Below are positions 1-10,555 of a stretch of 64,000 nucleotides of DNA, piece after piece. The notes beneath the pieces were generated by a model. The model was not told the origin of the DNA. It searched no databases and worked only from the letters and a program-made list of their open reading frames with translations. Made by a program: the position numbers and the translations under genes. Where the stretch lies: contig BPKC01000001.1 of assembly GCA_026004935.1 (NCBI GenBank), positions 2,491,381 to 2,555,380 on the forward strand, in the 5' to 3' direction. Source of the stretch: Rhodothalassiaceae bacterium. GTDB taxonomy: Bacteria; Pseudomonadota; Alphaproteobacteria; Sphingomonadales; Rhodothalassiaceae. The first letter of the stretch is position 1; each line of letters begins with the position of its first letter.

Positions 1-550
1 TGACGAGCGTCTCGCCGCGGAACCGGCTCATCGTCTCGATGACGGCCCGGTAATGGGGATGCAGATGGCCGGAAAGCACGGCCTTGCGCCTGTTGCGCTT
101 CAGGCGCATGGCCATCAGCACGGCCTCGGCGGTGGCGGTGGCGCCGTCATACATGGAGGCGTTGGCCACCTCCATGCCGAAGAGCGCGGCCACCTGGCTC
201 TGAAACTCGAACAGATAGGTCAGCGTGCCCTGGGCGATCTCCGGCTGATAGGGCGTGTAGGCGGTCAGGAACTCGCCGCGCTGGATGAGATGATCGACGC
301 TGGCCGGGATGTGGTGGCGGTAGGCGCCCGCGCCGATGAAGAAGGGGTGCTCGAAGGCCGGCAGGTTGCGCCGGGCGAAGGCCCGGAAGCGGCGGTCGAT
401 CTCGAGCTCGCCCTCGCCCTCGGGCACACCGTCCAGCGCCGGGTTGAGGAGCGCGGCCGGCACGTCCCGGAACAGCTCGTCGACGCTCTCGACCCCGATG
501 GCCGCGCACATCTGCTTGCGGTCGTCATCGGTCAGCGGCAGGTAGCGCAT
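1..550 (-). CDS. gcvPA: Glycine dehydrogenase (decarboxylating) subunit 1, N-terminal part
   Basis: This is the first 183 residues of the alpha subunit of the two-subunit glycine decarboxylase (P protein). The enzyme uses PLP to decarboxylate glycine and pass the aminomethyl group to lipoylated GcvH. The start [14 protein letters not shown] is typical of the family, as are the following [18 protein letters not shown] and [15 protein letters not shown] motifs. The gene runs off the left edge, so the C-terminal part and any gcvPB lie outside the window. It starts 46 bp after the gcvH stop and belongs to the riboswitch-controlled gcvT-gcvH-gcvPA operon. A split P protein is common in alphaproteobacteria and thermophiles. 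Confidence 0.93.
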   Translation of the reverse strand, partial: MRYLPLTDDDRKQMCAAIGVESVDELFRDVPAALLNPALDGVPEGEGELEIDRRFRAFARRNLPAFEHPFFIGAGAYRHHIPASVDHLIQRGEFLTAYTPYQPEIAQGTLTYLFEFQSQVAALFGMEVANASMYDGATATAEAVLMAMRLKRNRRKAVLSGHLHPHYRAVIETMSRFRGETLV

Positions 551-596
551 GGCGCCTCGACGTCCTTTCCCTTCTCGCGCCCGTGTCGGGCAGCCC

Positions 597-977
597 TCAG
601 CCCTCGAGCTCGGCGACGTAGGCCTTGTAGGCGTCCTCGTCCATGAGCGCGTCGAGCTCCGCCGGCTTGGCCGGCTTCATGCGGAAGAACCAGCCGTCCT
701 CCATCGGGCTCGTGTTGACGAGGCCGGGCTCCTCCGGCAGCCGCTCGTTGACGGCGGTCACCGTGCCGGACAGCGGCGCATAGACCTCGCTCGCCGCCTT
801 GACGGATTCCACGACGGCCGCCTCGTCTCCCTGCGCAAGCTCGCGTCCCACCTCCGGCAGCTCGACGAAGACGACATCGCCGAGCTGGCTCTGCGCATAG
901 TCGGTGATGCCGACGACGGCCTCCTCACCCTCGAGCCGCACCCATTCATGCTCCTTCGTATAGCGGATCGTGCCCAT
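597..977 (-). CDS. gcvH: Glycine cleavage system H protein
   Basis: This 126-residue lipoyl carrier protein shuttles the aminomethyl intermediate between the P protein and the T protein in the cytoplasm. It opens with [17 protein letters not shown], the standard GcvH start. The lipoylation site sits in the motif [16 protein letters not shown], with the modified lysine at K60. Length is normal for the family. It lies between gcvT (30-bp gap) and gcvPA on the same strand, so co-transcription from the glycine riboswitch promoter is expected. Nothing looks broken. Confidence 0.97.
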   Translation of the reverse strand: MGTIRYTKEHEWVRLEGEEAVVGITDYAQSQLGDVVFVELPEVGRELAQGDEAAVVESVKAASEVYAPLSGTVTAVNERLPEEPGLVNTSPMEDGWFFRMKPAKPAELDALMDEDAYKAYVAELEG

Positions 978-1007
978 GATGCGTTCCTCCTCCTGATGCG
1001 GTTTGCG

Positions 1008-2144
1008 CTAACCCTGGCGCCGATAGCGGTGCGGGACGAAGGGCAGCGCGACCACCTCGGCCGGCTCGCTACGCCCGCGGATGACGACGGAAAGCGCGGT
1101 GCCCGGCGCATCGCATCCGCGCGCGACATGGCCCATGGCGATCGGCTTGCCGAGGCAGGGAGAATAGCAGCCGCTGGTCACCCGACCCACGGTCCTGGCG
1201 CCATCCGCGCTGCGGATTTCCGTCCCTTCGCGCGCGATGGCGCGGCCCTCGATCAGCAGTCCCACGCGCCGGCGTGCGGGGCCTTCGGCCAGCGCCTTCA
1301 GGATCCGCCCGGCACCCGGGAAATCCGCGGCCTCGCGCCGGGCCTTCGCGATGGTGAAGGCGAGATCGGCTTCCACCGGATCGGTCGTCTCGTCGATGTC
1401 ATGGCCGTAGAGGCACAGGCCGGCCTCGAGTCTGAGCGAATCGCGGGCGCCGAGCCCGGCCGGTGCCACCGCCTCATGAGCGAGAAGCGTCCGCGCCAGC
1501 CGCTCGGCCGCGCCGGCCGGGACCGAGATCTCGAAGCCGTCCTCGCCGGTGTAGCCGGAACGCGAGATCCAGATTTCCTCGCCCTCCCATGCGAAACGCC
1601 CCCACTGCATGAAGGCCAGCGCGGCCGCAGCGGGGACGAGGGCGGCGAGCGCCTCTTCGGCCCGTGGCCCCTGGAGCGCGATGAGTGCCCGCTCGTCATG
1701 GCGGGTGATCGCGACGTCGGCGCCGATGCGCCGTTCGAGATGCGCAAGGTCCACCTCCTTGCGCGCGGCGTTGACGACGGCGAACAGCGCGCCGTCCGGC
1801 GCATCCGTGCGGGTGACGATGAGGTCGTCGATGATGCCGCCTTCGTCATTGAGCAGCACGGTGTAGCGCATCCGCCCCGGCGCGAGCGTAACCAGCCGCG
1901 AGGGCACCAGCCGCTCGAGGGCGCGGGCGGGATCCTCGCCCGGCATGCGGGCGCGGATCGTGACCTGACCCATGTGCGAGACGTCGAAGAGGCCGGCGGC
2001 GCTGCGCGTGTGCAGATGCTCGGCGATGATGCCGGCGCGATACTGCAGCGGCATGGCGTAGCCCGCGAAGGGCACCATGCGCGCACCGAGCTCTTCATGG
2101 AGAGCCCGCAGAGGAGTGGACTTCAGATCCGTGCCGTCCGCCAT
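1008..2144 (-). CDS. gcvT: Aminomethyltransferase (glycine cleavage T protein)
   Basis: This 378-residue T protein transfers the methylene group from aminomethyl-GcvH to tetrahydrofolate and releases ammonia. I place the start at the ATG giving MADGTDLKSTPLRALHEELG. A longer frame continues upstream but would run through the glycine riboswitch. Family motifs include FDVSHMGQV, SRSGYTGEDGFEISVP and LRLEAGLCLYGHDIDET, followed by the C-terminal barrel with GRVTSGCYSPCLGKPIAMG. It is the first gene of the gcv operon and directly follows the riboswitch. Confidence 0.95.
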   Translation of the reverse strand: MADGTDLKSTPLRALHEELGARMVPFAGYAMPLQYRAGIIAEHLHTRSAAGLFDVSHMGQVTIRARMPGEDPARALERLVPSRLVTLAPGRMRYTVLLNDEGGIIDDLIVTRTDAPDGALFAVVNAARKEVDLAHLERRIGADVAITRHDERALIALQGPRAEEALAALVPAAAALAFMQWGRFAWEGEEIWISRSGYTGEDGFEISVPAGAAERLARTLLAHEAVAPAGLGARDSLRLEAGLCLYGHDIDETTDPVEADLAFTIAKARREAADFPGAGRILKALAEGPARRRVGLLIEGRAIAREGTEIRSADGARTVGRVTSGCYSPCLGKPIAMGHVARGCDAPGTALSVVIRGRSEPAEVVALPFVPHRYRRQG

Positions 2145-2214
2145 GTCCGGTCCCGCCTTCCTGCAACGCATGCGGCGCAACAGAACGCGCGCGCTTGCGG
2201 CATGATGCTGCCGA

Positions 2215-2465
2215 AGGCCGTCGTTCTGTCGCCCCCTCTGTCGCGGGACCTGAGAGATTTCGCGCAGCACCCGGACCCGTGCCGGTGCGGCGCTTATCCC
2301 CGTCGGTGAGGAGCGGCGCGCCATGGGCGTTCCGCTCCTGCTTTCCAGAGAGGCCGTTGCCTGCCTGCGGTCCTTCTGCCTGAGAGTTTCCGGGGCGGTT
2401 GCTCCTTCGGCGCCCGCCCGAAGGCGTGCAAGCACCTTCCGGCGGGTCTCTCCCGCAGGCGGATG
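2215..2465 (-). promoter_or_regulatory. Tandem glycine riboswitch controlling gcvTH-PA
   Basis: Read on the minus strand, two glycine aptamers follow each other. The first (about 2370-2465) starts with a GCGGGAGAGACC element and contains the hallmark CCGAAGGAGCAACCGCC and AAACTCTCAGGCA. The second (about 2215-2360) starts with a CCTCTCTGGAAAGC-like element and ends with AAATCTCTCAGGTCCCGC. The tandem sits directly upstream of gcvT. Glycine riboswitches normally switch gcv expression on when glycine is plentiful. The rest of the gap (about 2466-2633) should hold the promoter, though I see no clear -35/-10 pair. A GC-rich hairpin without a T-tract at 2591-2606 lies just beyond the ftsH stop. 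Confidence 0.93.
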
Positions 2466-2633
2466 CGACCTTGCGCCGGCTCGTTGTCGACGCCGGACGC
2501 CCGGTCGCGGGCCTGAGAGCGCAGTAGCCGCATCGCGGCGGCCGAGTCAATCGGCAGCCCGAGGACGGGCGCGAAGGATCGTGCGGCCGGGGGGCGGAGC
2601 CGCCCCTTCAAAGCGGCTCGCGGATCGGGGCCG

Positions 2634-4562
2634 TCAGCTCTGGGGCTGAGGCTCGGGGCCGAGGGCGGGCGGACGCCCCCGGCGCCGGCCCGTCTGCGGA
2701 ACGGTCGCGGGCTTGGGCGGCCGCACCTCGGCCTCCGGCGCGGGCGCGACATCGGGCCGCTCGATGGGCCGGCCTTCCAGCACGGCCCTGATCTCGTCGC
2801 CGGAGAGCGTCTCGTATTCGAGCAGCGCCTTCGCCAGCCTGTGCAGGTCGTCCAGGTGCTCCTCGAGAATCCGGCGCGCGCGCGCATAGGCCTCTTCCAC
2901 GAAGGCGCGCACCTCCTCGTCGATCTCGCGCGCGGTCTGCTCGGAGATGTGGCGCTGGCGGGCGATCGAGGCGCCGAGGAAGATCTCCTCCTCGTTCTCG
3001 TCATACTGCAGCGGGCCGAGCTTGTCGGACATGCCGTATTTCGTGACCATCGCCCGCGCGAGCCGCGTGGCCATCTGGATGTCGCTGGCCGCACCCGAGG
3101 TCACCCTGTCCGGGCCGAAGATCAGCTCCTCGGCGACGCGCCCGCCCATGGCGATCGCCAGATTGTCCTTCATCTTCTGGCGCGACTGGGCGTACTCGTC
3201 GCGCTCGGGCAGGCGCATCACCATGCCGAGCGCCCGCCCGCGCGGGATGATGGTCGCCTTGTGGATGGGATCGGCCTCCGGGCAGTGCAGCGCCACCAGC
3301 GCATGCCCGGCCTCGTGATAGGCGGTCAGCCGCTTTTCCTCCTCGGTCATGACCATGGAGCGGCGCTCGGCGCCCATCATCACCTTGTCCTTGGCCTCCT
3401 CGAATTCGGCCATGGACACGACCTTCTTGCCCTTGCGCGCGGCAAGCAGCGCCGCCTCGTTCACGAGGTTTGCGAGATCCGCGCCGGAGAACCCGGGCGT
3501 GCCGCGGGCGATGATCTTGGGATCGACGTCCTTGTCCAGCGGCACCTTGCGCATGTGCACGCGCAGGATCTTCTCGCGTCCCACGATGTCGGGGTTGGGC
3601 ACGACGATCTGGCGGTCGAAACGGCCGGGTCTCAGCAGCGCCGGATCAAGCACGTCCGGCCGGTTGGTCGCCGCGATCAGGATGATGCCCTCGTTCGATT
3701 CGAAGCCGTCCATCTCGACGAGGAGCTGGTTCAGCGTCTGCTCGCGCTCGTCGTTGCCGCCGCCGAGCCCCGCACCACGATGGCGGCCGACGGCATCGAT
3801 CTCGTCGATGAAGATGATGCAGGGGGCGTTCTTCTTGGCCTGGTCGAACATGTCGCGCACGCGGCTCGCCCCCACGCCCACGAACATCTCGACGAAGTCC
3901 GAGCCCGAGATCGTGAAGAAGGGCACGTTGGCCTCGCCCGCGATCGCGCGCGCAAGCAGCGTCTTGCCGGTGCCCGGCGGGCCGACGAGCAGCGCGCCCT
4001 TCGGAATCCGGCCGCCGAGGCGCTGGAACTTGTGGGGATCCTTCAGGAACTCGACGATCTCCTGCAGCTCCTCCTTCGCCTCGTCGATGCCGGCGACGTC
4101 ATCGAAGGTCACGCGCCCCGTCTTCTCGGTCAGAAGCCGCGCCCGCGACTTGCCGAAGCCCATCGCGCCGCCGCCGCGGCCCGCCTGCATCTGGCGCATG
4201 AAGAAGATCCACACGCCGATCAGCAGCAGCATCGGGAACCAGGTGATCAGAATCGACAGCAGCGGACTCGATTCCTCCTTTTTGGCGGCAAAGCGCACGC
4301 CGGCCTTGCGCAGGGTCTCGATGAGCCCCGGATCGTCGGGCGCGATGGTCGTGAACGAGGTGCCCGACCGCAGCTCGCCGCTGATCTCGTGGTCCTGGAT
4401 GGTGACCTGGCGCACCTCGCCCTGCTCGACCTTCTCCAGGAAATCGGAATAGGCGAGCTCGTGGGCGAGCCGCCCGGCCGGCGTCTGGAACATGTTGAAG
4501 ATGGCGGCGAAAGCCAGGATGAGCAGCAGCCAGATGAGAATATTGCGACCGAAATTGTTCAC
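2634..4562 (-). CDS. ftsH: ATP-dependent zinc metalloprotease FtsH
   Basis: This 642-residue membrane-anchored AAA+ protease degrades misassembled membrane proteins and regulatory proteins. A GTG start gives [14 protein letters not shown]; the open frame extends much further upstream but overlaps tilS. Transmembrane segments lie near residues 7-24 and 101-122, with a short periplasmic domain between them. Walker A is GPPGTGK (194-200), Walker B is IIFIDEID (249-256), and the second region of homology includes RPGRFDRQI. The zinc site is HEAGH (416-420). The C-terminal tail is proline- and arginine-rich. It lies 82 bp downstream of tilS, an order that is usual in proteobacteria. Confidence 0.98.
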   Translation of the reverse strand: MNNFGRNILIWLLLILAFAAIFNMFQTPAGRLAHELAYSDFLEKVEQGEVRQVTIQDHEISGELRSGTSFTTIAPDDPGLIETLRKAGVRFAAKKEESSPLLSILITWFPMLLLIGVWIFFMRQMQAGRGGGAMGFGKSRARLLTEKTGRVTFDDVAGIDEAKEELQEIVEFLKDPHKFQRLGGRIPKGALLVGPPGTGKTLLARAIAGEANVPFFTISGSDFVEMFVGVGASRVRDMFDQAKKNAPCIIFIDEIDAVGRHRGAGLGGGNDEREQTLNQLLVEMDGFESNEGIILIAATNRPDVLDPALLRPGRFDRQIVVPNPDIVGREKILRVHMRKVPLDKDVDPKIIARGTPGFSGADLANLVNEAALLAARKGKKVVSMAEFEEAKDKVMMGAERRSMVMTEEEKRLTAYHEAGHALVALHCPEADPIHKATIIPRGRALGMVMRLPERDEYAQSRQKMKDNLAIAMGGRVAEELIFGPDRVTSGAASDIQMATRLARAMVTKYGMSDKLGPLQYDENEEEIFLGASIARQRHISEQTAREIDEEVRAFVEEAYARARRILEEHLDDLHRLAKALLEYETLSGDEIRAVLEGRPIERPDVAPAPEAEVRPPKPATVPQTGRRRGRPPALGPEPQPQS

Positions 4563-4644
4563 ACGCGGTTCCTTCGTTCCTGCGCCTGCGGCCGGCAGCC
4601 GGCGCGCCACGCATCCGCATTCTACGCCGAAGCGCTGCGGTCTG

Positions 4645-6000
4645 TTAAGCAGATAGGGATTGCTTCTTCCTGAACAAGGGCGAGACCGGCGCAAAGGCCA
4701 GGGGGACGCTCCCTGCTGCGGGCTCGGGCGGGATGGGCAGCCCGGCGATGGCGACGAGGCGCCCGGACGGCTCGCGCAGACAGGCAAGCCCGGGCCTTGC
4801 CGGACCGGGAACGGCCTCCACGGCCTGCTGGCCACGGCGCCCGAAGGCGGCGCCGACCGGCGCACGCCAGCGTGCGCCGAGCGGCCCCAGGGTCCAGCCC
4901 GGCTCGAGATCGGCGGGAGCGCGCGCGAGGAAGCGGCCGTCCCAGCGCAGGACCCGGCCGGGTCGCAGCGCGACCGGCTCGGCGAGCGCCGCCGGCTCGC
5001 GGCACAACAGGATCTGTCCCCGCCAAGGCACGAGCAGGACGCCGGCGAGCGTTGCTCCCGCGAAATCGGCGCGTGTGACCTGGGCGAGCAGCCGGCGTAC
5101 GGCCGCCTCGCGCGGCGGGAAGACGCCGCCGCCGACATGCCGGATCAGACGGGTGAGCGCGCGCAGCGCCACCTCCTCGGGGGCATCGCGCAATGGCGAA
5201 GGCTCCAGCCGGGCGAAACCCGCGGGAGACAGCGTCAGGCAGCCTTCGAGAAGCGCATCTATCGCCGCATCCAGCGCCGCTTGCGCGCGCGCGAGCTTGC
5301 GGGCGACGGCGGCGATCCGTCGCGCCGCCCGCCCGCCGTCCGGGGCTGCGGCGAGCCAGCGGCGCACGCGCACGCGCGCGAAGCGCTCGTCCGCATTCAT
5401 GGGATCCTGCACCGGCTGCCATCCCGCCGCGGCCACGATCGGCGCAAGATGTGCGCGGGAGACGTTGATGAGCGGCCGCAGCCGCACCGGCCCGTCGGGC
5501 ACGACGAGCGGCGGCGCGCGCTCCGCCATTGCGGCAAGCCCCTCCAGCCCCGAACCCGCCAGCAGCCGCAGCAGCACGGTCTCGGCCTGGTCTTCGAGGG
5601 TGTGGGCGAGCAGGAGATGGCGGATGCCGGCCGCGGCGCAGGCCTCCTCGAGCGCGGCGTAGCGGGCAAGGCGCGCCCGCGCCTCGAGGCTGCCGTGGCC
5701 CGGCGGCAGATCACCCGGGGCCAGCCTCAGGATCCGATGGTCGATGCCACGGGCCCGCAGGAAGGCGTGAACCCGCTCGGCCTCCTCGCGCGAGCCGGGA
5801 CGCAGGCTGTGGTCCACGGTCAGCGCCAGCACCGGCCCCCAGCCGGCGGCCAGCAGCACGAGCGCCATGCTGTCGAGCCCGCCTGAGACGGCGACCGCCA
5901 CCGGCCCGTCCGAAGGGCGAAGGCCGAGCGCCGCCATGCGGCGGGCGAAGCCGCGCGCGCCCAGCGCCTTGACGGGCGGCCCATCGTCGCTCAGGGGCAT
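4645..6000 (-). CDS. tilS: tRNA(Ile)-lysidine synthase
   Basis: This 451-residue enzyme attaches lysine to C34 of the CAU-anticodon tRNA-Ile, which switches it from methionine to isoleucine. The PP-loop ATP-binding motif SGGLDSM starts at S39, followed by [11 protein letters not shown] and [18 protein letters not shown], which are typical TilS blocks. The C-terminal half is less conserved, as usual. The first 10 bases overlap the end of cpoB, implying translational coupling to the Tol-Pal cluster. ftsH follows on the same strand. Confidence 0.95.
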   Translation of the reverse strand: MPLSDDGPPVKALGARGFARRMAALGLRPSDGPVAVAVSGGLDSMALVLLAAGWGPVLALTVDHSLRPGSREEAERVHAFLRARGIDHRILRLAPGDLPPGHGSLEARARLARYAALEEACAAAGIRHLLLAHTLEDQAETVLLRLLAGSGLEGLAAMAERAPPLVVPDGPVRLRPLINVSRAHLAPIVAAAGWQPVQDPMNADERFARVRVRRWLAAAPDGGRAARRIAAVARKLARAQAALDAAIDALLEGCLTLSPAGFARLEPSPLRDAPEEVALRALTRLIRHVGGGVFPPREAAVRRLLAQVTRADFAGATLAGVLLVPWRGQILLCREPAALAEPVALRPGRVLRWDGRFLARAPADLEPGWTLGPLGARWRAPVGAAFGRRGQQAVEAVPGPARPGLACLREPSGRLVAIAGLPIPPEPAAGSVPLAFAPVSPLFRKKQSLSA

Positions 6001-6878
6001 GCGAGCTGACGGCGCTGCGCGGCGGCGCGCTGCCGGACGGCCGTGGAGGCGTCGGGATAGCGGCTGGCAAGTTCCGCCAGCGCCGCGCAGGCCTCCTCCC
6101 TGTTTCCGAGGCTCGCGAGACTCATCGCGAGCTTGAGCAGGCTGTCGGCGGCCTTGGGCCGGTCGCGGTAGTCCTGATAGCCCTTGAGGAAGGCCTCCGC
6201 GGCCCGCGCATAGTCCTTGCGCACATAGTAGGTCTCGCCCAGCCAGTACTGGGCGTTGGCCGCCAGCTCGTGGCCGGCAAAGCGCTCGAGGAAGGCTCGA
6301 AAGGCCGCCTCGGCCGCCGCAAAATCACCCTGGCGCAGCAGCGCGAAGGCCGCGTCGTATGCCTTCTGGGGATCATCCGGCAGCTTCGGTCCTTCGGCCG
6401 GCCGGGCCGGCCCGGCGACCGAAGCGGCTTCGGGTGCGCCGGCGGAAGGGGTGGACCCTCCGGCTGGCGCGGCGGCGGCTGCCGGGGCCGTGGCGGAAGG
6501 CGCGCCCGATTCGAGCTGCAGCAGCCGGGCCTGGAAGTCCGCCGCCAGCCGGTCGAGGCGGGACTTCAGCTCGGCCACGGCATGTTCCTGCTCCTCCAGC
6601 CGGCCGTTGAGACCGGCCATCTGGCGCTCGATGTGCTCCATGCGCGCCACGAGGTCGGCCAGCAGGCGGGTTGCGCTGTCGGGAAGCTCCGTCCGCTTCC
6701 TCAGCGCCGCAAGGTCGTCCTTGACCGCGGCAAGCTCGGCGCGAAGCGTTTCGATCTCGGCCGCAAGCTCGGCGCGGCTGGGGGCGGCCGCCGCCGGCCC
6801 CATCACGAGAACCGCGGCGGCGGCCAGAACCGCCGCCAACATGTGTCGCAGGTGGCTCGCTGCGTTCATCGTCCTCAC
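5991..6878 (-). CDS. cpoB: Cell division coordinator CpoB (YbgF), Tol-Pal associated
   Basis: This 295-residue periplasmic protein is the last member of the Tol-Pal cluster. In E. coli, CpoB links peptidoglycan synthesis with outer-membrane constriction. An N-terminal signal peptide covers about residues 1-32 (hydrophobic run ending in GPAAAAPS). A long coiled coil spans about 35-125, with repeated LRAEL/LKSRLDRL heptads. After an Ala/Pro-rich linker come TPR-type repeats from about 170, with motifs such as YDAAFALLRQGDFAAAEAAF and YWLGETYYVRKDYARAAEAF. Length and order match the family. It begins 112 bp after pal. Confidence 0.93.
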   Translation of the reverse strand: MRTMNAASHLRHMLAAVLAAAAVLVMGPAAAAPSRAELAAEIETLRAELAAVKDDLAALRKRTELPDSATRLLADLVARMEHIERQMAGLNGRLEEQEHAVAELKSRLDRLAADFQARLLQLESGAPSATAPAAAAAPAGGSTPSAGAPEAASVAGPARPAEGPKLPDDPQKAYDAAFALLRQGDFAAAEAAFRAFLERFAGHELAANAQYWLGETYYVRKDYARAAEAFLKGYQDYRDRPKAADSLLKLAMSLASLGNREEACAALAELASRYPDASTAVRQRAAAQRRQLACP

Positions 6879-6990
6879 CTCCGCAAGCTTCCCGGCCGGC
6901 CGCGACCGCGCACATCCCGGGCCGCAGGCCGAGGATGCGGATCATGACCGCGGAATGCGGGCGAAAAGCGGCCGCCCGCCACGCGGACGG

Positions 6991-7575
6991 TCACACGCCC
7001 GGGGTGATGAGCTTGGTGACCGCACGGCGGTTGAGCCGCCAGACGGCCTCGCCGGTGCCCAGCACCGCCGGGCGTTCCTTGCCGTAGGATATCGTCTCGA
7101 TCCGCTCGGGCGCGATGCCGAGGGCGACGAGGTAGTTCTTCACGGCGTTCGCCCGCCGCTCGCCCAGCGCCAGATTGTATTCGCGGGTGCCGCGCTCGTC
7201 GGCATGGCCCTCGATGATGACGCGCACCTGCGCGTGGTGCTTCAGCCATTCCGCCTGCTTTTCGAGGGTTGCGCGCGCCTCGGGCGTGAGCTCCGCGCTG
7301 TCGAAGGCGAAATAGACGCGGTCGCCGGCGAAGGCGACAAGCGCGGCATCGGTCGGCGGCCCGTAGCGGTCGTCGAGCGCCTCGCGGTCGAGCGAGCCGG
7401 AGCCGCCGACCGCCGGCAGGGAGGAGGGACCGGTCTCGGCCTTCTCCGGCTGGCTTGCGGCCTGCTCCGGCCGCGCGGGCGCGGCCTCCGGTGCGGGCGT
7501 CTGCTTCGCACAGCCGGCCAGCAGCACCGCCGCCACGGCCGCGACGACCCAGTTCGTCAGCGCAAATCCCCTCAT
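6991..7575 (-). CDS. pal: Peptidoglycan-associated lipoprotein Pal
   Basis: This 194-residue outer-membrane lipoprotein binds peptidoglycan and TolB, tethering the outer membrane during division. I chose the start MRGFALTNWVVAAVAAVLLA because it creates a proper lipoprotein signal peptide with lipobox LAGC and acylated Cys22; the frame is open further upstream but would bury this signal. The C-terminal OmpA-like domain is clear: YFAFDSAELTPEA, VIIEGHADERGTREYNLALG and RRANAVKNYL. It lies between tolB and cpoB. The roughly 200-bp gap to tolB could carry its own promoter, but I see no convincing boxes. Confidence 0.96.
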   Translation of the reverse strand: MRGFALTNWVVAAVAAVLLAGCAKQTPAPEAAPARPEQAASQPEKAETGPSSLPAVGGSGSLDREALDDRYGPPTDAALVAFAGDRVYFAFDSAELTPEARATLEKQAEWLKHHAQVRVIIEGHADERGTREYNLALGERRANAVKNYLVALGIAPERIETISYGKERPAVLGTGEAVWRLNRRAVTKLITPGV

Positions 7576-7777
7576 GCCCGGCTCTCTTTCCCTGACCGTC
7601 CCGCATCCGTCGCCCGCCGTCGGGACGCAGCCCGGATGCCCCTTGCCTGCCCGCGCCACCGGCGCGCACACCGCTGCACGCCGGCGGGCGCGGCGCACTA
7701 TAGGACCGGGCATCCCCGCGATCAAGAAAAGCTCCGCCCCACCAGCGAGATTGCACAACGGCCGGACGCAGGGCACA

Positions 7778-9124
7778 TCAGTCGAGGAGCGGCGACCAGG
7801 CGGGGTCGGATGCATCCGTCGGGGTGGGCACCTTGCGCTCGTTGTAGCCGGTCAGATCGATGGTCCACAGGCTCGTCGCCCCGGTTGCCGGGTCGAGGCG
7901 GAAGAAGATGAGCACGCGCCCGTTCGGTGCCCAGCTCGGGGCCTCGTCCTGATAGGCGTCGGTGAGCAGCCGCTCGCCCGAGCCGTCGGGGCGCATGACG
8001 CCGATGCGAAACTTCTGCTCGCCCATCTTCGTGAAGGCGATCAGATCCCCGCGCGGTGACCACACCGGCGTCGCATAGCGGCCGTCGCCGAAGGAGATGC
8101 GGCGGATCTTCGTGCCGTCGGCCTCCATGACGTAGAGCTGCTGCGAGCCGCCGCGGTCGGAGTTGAAGACGATGTAGCGGCCGTCGGGGGAGTAGGAAGG
8201 CGAGGTGTCGATGGCGGGATGGTCCGTCAGCCGCCGCACGCGCCGGGTCTGCAGGTCCATCTCGTAGATGTCGGAGTTGCCGTTGTCCGCGAGCGACATG
8301 ATCACGCGCCGGCCGTCCGGCGAAAAGCGCGGCGCAAAGGTCATGTTGGGAAAGTCCCCGAGCACCTCGTGCTTGCCGGTTTCGAGGTCGTAGAGATACA
8401 CGCGCGGCTTGTTGCCGTAGTAGGCGAGATAGGTGATCTCCTGGCGCGTCGGCGAAAAGCGCGGCGTGAGCACCAGATCCTTCCCGTCCGTCAGATAGCG
8501 CAGGTTGAAGCCGTCCTGGTCCATGATGGCGAGGCGCTTGACGCGCTGCGTCTTCGGGCCCGTCTCGGCGATGAAGACGATGCGGGTGTCGAAATACCCC
8601 TTCTCGCCGGTCAGCCGCTCGTAGATGTCATCGGCGATGCGATGCGCCATGCGCCGCCAGTCCGCGGGCTCGGCCGTATAGCGCAGCCCCACGAGCTGCT
8701 GCTCGGCCAGCACGTCCCACAGGCGGAATTCCGCCACCAGCCGGCCGCTCGGCTCGCGATCGATCTGGCCGACGACCAGCGCCTGGGCCGCGATCGCGCG
8801 CCAGTTCGCGAACTGCGGCCGCACGTCCGCCGAAGCAGGCGTCGAGATGAAGGCCTCCTCCGGCAGCGGCCGGAAGAGACCGGAGCGCTGGAGATCCGCC
8901 GCGACCACCGCCGCCAGATCCTCGCCGCGCCGGGCGAGCTCGTCCGCGCCGGCCGCGCCCGGCCGCTTGAGCACGAAGGCGGGGATCGCGATCGGCAGCG
9001 GCTCCAGCATCCCGCGCGTCACGTCCACCCTGAGCTGCGCCGCTGCGGGCCGGCCGGCGACGAGCAGCAGGGCCGCGACGGCCGGCAGCAGCAGGGTGAA
9101 CCAGCGGCGCGTGAGACGGAGCAT
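7778..9124 (-). CDS. tolB: Tol-Pal system periplasmic protein TolB
   Basis: This 448-residue periplasmic protein connects Pal with the inner-membrane TolQRA motor. The start [20 protein letters not shown] gives a signal peptide cleaved after the AAA in [14 protein letters not shown]. The N-terminal alpha/beta domain is followed by a six-bladed beta-propeller with repeats such as [47 protein letters not shown] and [14 protein letters not shown]. Length is normal. tolA lies 67 bp upstream and pal downstream, as expected. Confidence 0.97.
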   Translation of the reverse strand: MLRLTRRWFTLLLPAVAALLLVAGRPAAAQLRVDVTRGMLEPLPIAIPAFVLKRPGAAGADELARRGEDLAAVVAADLQRSGLFRPLPEEAFISTPASADVRPQFANWRAIAAQALVVGQIDREPSGRLVAEFRLWDVLAEQQLVGLRYTAEPADWRRMAHRIADDIYERLTGEKGYFDTRIVFIAETGPKTQRVKRLAIMDQDGFNLRYLTDGKDLVLTPRFSPTRQEITYLAYYGNKPRVYLYDLETGKHEVLGDFPNMTFAPRFSPDGRRVIMSLADNGNSDIYEMDLQTRRVRRLTDHPAIDTSPSYSPDGRYIVFNSDRGGSQQLYVMEADGTKIRRISFGDGRYATPVWSPRGDLIAFTKMGEQKFRIGVMRPDGSGERLLTDAYQDEAPSWAPNGRVLIFFRLDPATGATSLWTIDLTGYNERKVPTPTDASDPAWSPLLD

Positions 9125-9191
9125 CCGGATCGTCCTCCTTCGCGTGGCGTCGGCGCGCGGGGCCGGCGCCCCGGCCCCGATCGGGCCCCGA

Positions 9192-10061
9192 TCAATACAT
9201 GTTCTTTGGCGAGAATGTGAACTCGATCTGCTGCCAGAGGCGATAAAGCGGCTGCGGCAGGTCGTCATAGGGCGCGCAGGCGAGCACCGCCCGGCGCGCG
9301 CTCTCGACGAAGACCCGGTAGTAGGGATCCGTCTTGAGCCGCGCCTCGTCGACGTCCACGAAGCGCGGCAGGCCGACGAGCCGGCCTTCCCGGCTCAACC
9401 TTACCTCGATGCGCACCAGCATGTCCTCCACGCCCTTCGCGCCGACGGGTGCCGTCCAGCAGCGCTGGACGCGGGCGGCCAGCGCGGCCGAAAGCGAGGC
9501 CACCGCGATCCGGTCCTTGAGCGCGTCGCGCGCCGCGTCCGGCTTCGCCTCGCTCTTCTCTTCGCCGCCGGAAGCCGGCGGCGTCTCCTTTCGCGCCTTG
9601 TCGAGAAGGGCCGCGACGCGCTCCGGATCGAAGCGCGTGGGCGGTGCGGGCTTCTCCCGCGGCACGGCCTCGATCCGCGGCCGCGCCGGGGCGGCCTCGG
9701 TGGGCGGCGCCGGCTTCGTCTCGGGCACGGGGATGCGTCCGGCCTCGGCCCGCTCGCGGATCTCGAGATTCTCCGCCGGCGCCGGAGCCGGCTTCTCGAC
9801 CGCTTCGGGAGCCGGGGCGGGCTTTGCCTCCTCGACGACGAACTCCACCGTCACGGGCTCCGGCAGCTCCATGTCCGGCGCCCGGGCTTGCGGCCAGCGC
9901 ACGACGATGAGCGCCACGACGAGCGCATGGAGCGCAAGCGAGGTCGCCATCCCGTACAGCCCGGCACGGCGCTCGAGCGCGCGCACACCGTCCGCCGGCC
10001 GCGCTCCTGCCGGCGGCTCCGCCACGAACGCATCGGGCATCCTCTGCCGCGTCCCGCTCAC
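9192..10061 (-). CDS. tolA: TolA-like inner-membrane linker protein
   Basis: This 289-residue protein has one transmembrane helix near residues 38-55 ([19 protein letters not shown]), a long Pro/Ala/Glu-rich linker, and a C-terminal domain of the TolA/TonB type ending in [20 protein letters not shown]. TolA transmits the force of the TolQR motor to TolB and Pal. Sequence conservation is weak, as is normal for TolA, so the call rests mainly on architecture and position. It overlaps tolR by 4 bases. The linker is shorter and more proline-rich than in enterobacteria. A second start eight codons in (MPDAFVAE) is possible. Confidence 0.88.
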   Translation of the reverse strand: MSGTRQRMPDAFVAEPPAGARPADGVRALERRAGLYGMATSLALHALVVALIVVRWPQARAPDMELPEPVTVEFVVEEAKPAPAPEAVEKPAPAPAENLEIRERAEAGRIPVPETKPAPPTEAAPARPRIEAVPREKPAPPTRFDPERVAALLDKARKETPPASGGEEKSEAKPDAARDALKDRIAVASLSAALAARVQRCWTAPVGAKGVEDMLVRIEVRLSREGRLVGLPRFVDVDEARLKTDPYYRVFVESARRAVLACAPYDDLPQPLYRLWQQIEFTFSPKNMY

Positions 10062-10543
10062 GATCCTCTCGCCGCCCGTGCCGCACCGGCGGACCGGCGC
10101 GGCGGGGCGACATCCTCGCTCACCAGCGCGATCCGCAGGAAGCCCGCACCCCGGATGTCGGCCATCACGGCGACCACGTCGCCATAGGCGAGCGCCCTGT
10201 CGGCGCGCAGATAGACGACCGTCCTCTTCGGATCCCGCGCCCGCGCGATGGCGGCGAGCCGCTCGCGCAGGCTGCCCGCGGCGATCTCGTCATCGCCGAG
10301 ATAGAGCTTGCCGGCGCGGTCCATGGTGACGGTGACCGGCGTGTTGTCCTGGGCGAGCGGCGGCGCGTCCGCCTCGGGCAGATCGACGGGCACACCCGCC
10401 TGCAGCAGGGGTGCGGTGATCATGAAGACGACGAGCAGCACCAGCATCACGTCGACGAAGGGCGTGACGTTGATCTCGGCGAGCAGGCCGAAGCGGCGCA
10501 CGCGCCGGCCATTCTCCTCGCCGCCGGGGATCATCATGCCCAT
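10058..10543 (-). CDS. tolR: Tol-Pal motor protein TolR
   Basis: This 161-residue ExbD/TolR-family protein forms the ion channel of the TolQR motor with TolQ. After a short cytoplasmic tail comes LAEINVTPFVDVMLVLLVVF, the family signature, with the essential channel aspartate in the FVDVMLVLL helix. A periplasmic ExbD-like domain follows (KRTVVYLRADRALAYGDVV). The C-terminus is extended by an Arg/Ala/Ser-rich tail. It lies 12 bp after tolQ and overlaps tolA by 4 bases. Confidence 0.96.
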   Translation of the reverse strand: MGMMIPGGEENGRRVRRFGLLAEINVTPFVDVMLVLLVVFMITAPLLQAGVPVDLPEADAPPLAQDNTPVTVTMDRAGKLYLGDDEIAAGSLRERLAAIARARDPKRTVVYLRADRALAYGDVVAVMADIRGAGFLRIALVSEDVAPPRRSAGAARAARGS

Positions 10544-10555
10544 GGCCGGCCCCCC

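Noticed and set aside
549-2309. 586-residue plus-strand frame opposite gcvH/gcvT
   Set aside because: It is a high-GC shadow of well-supported minus-strand genes, with no family motif.
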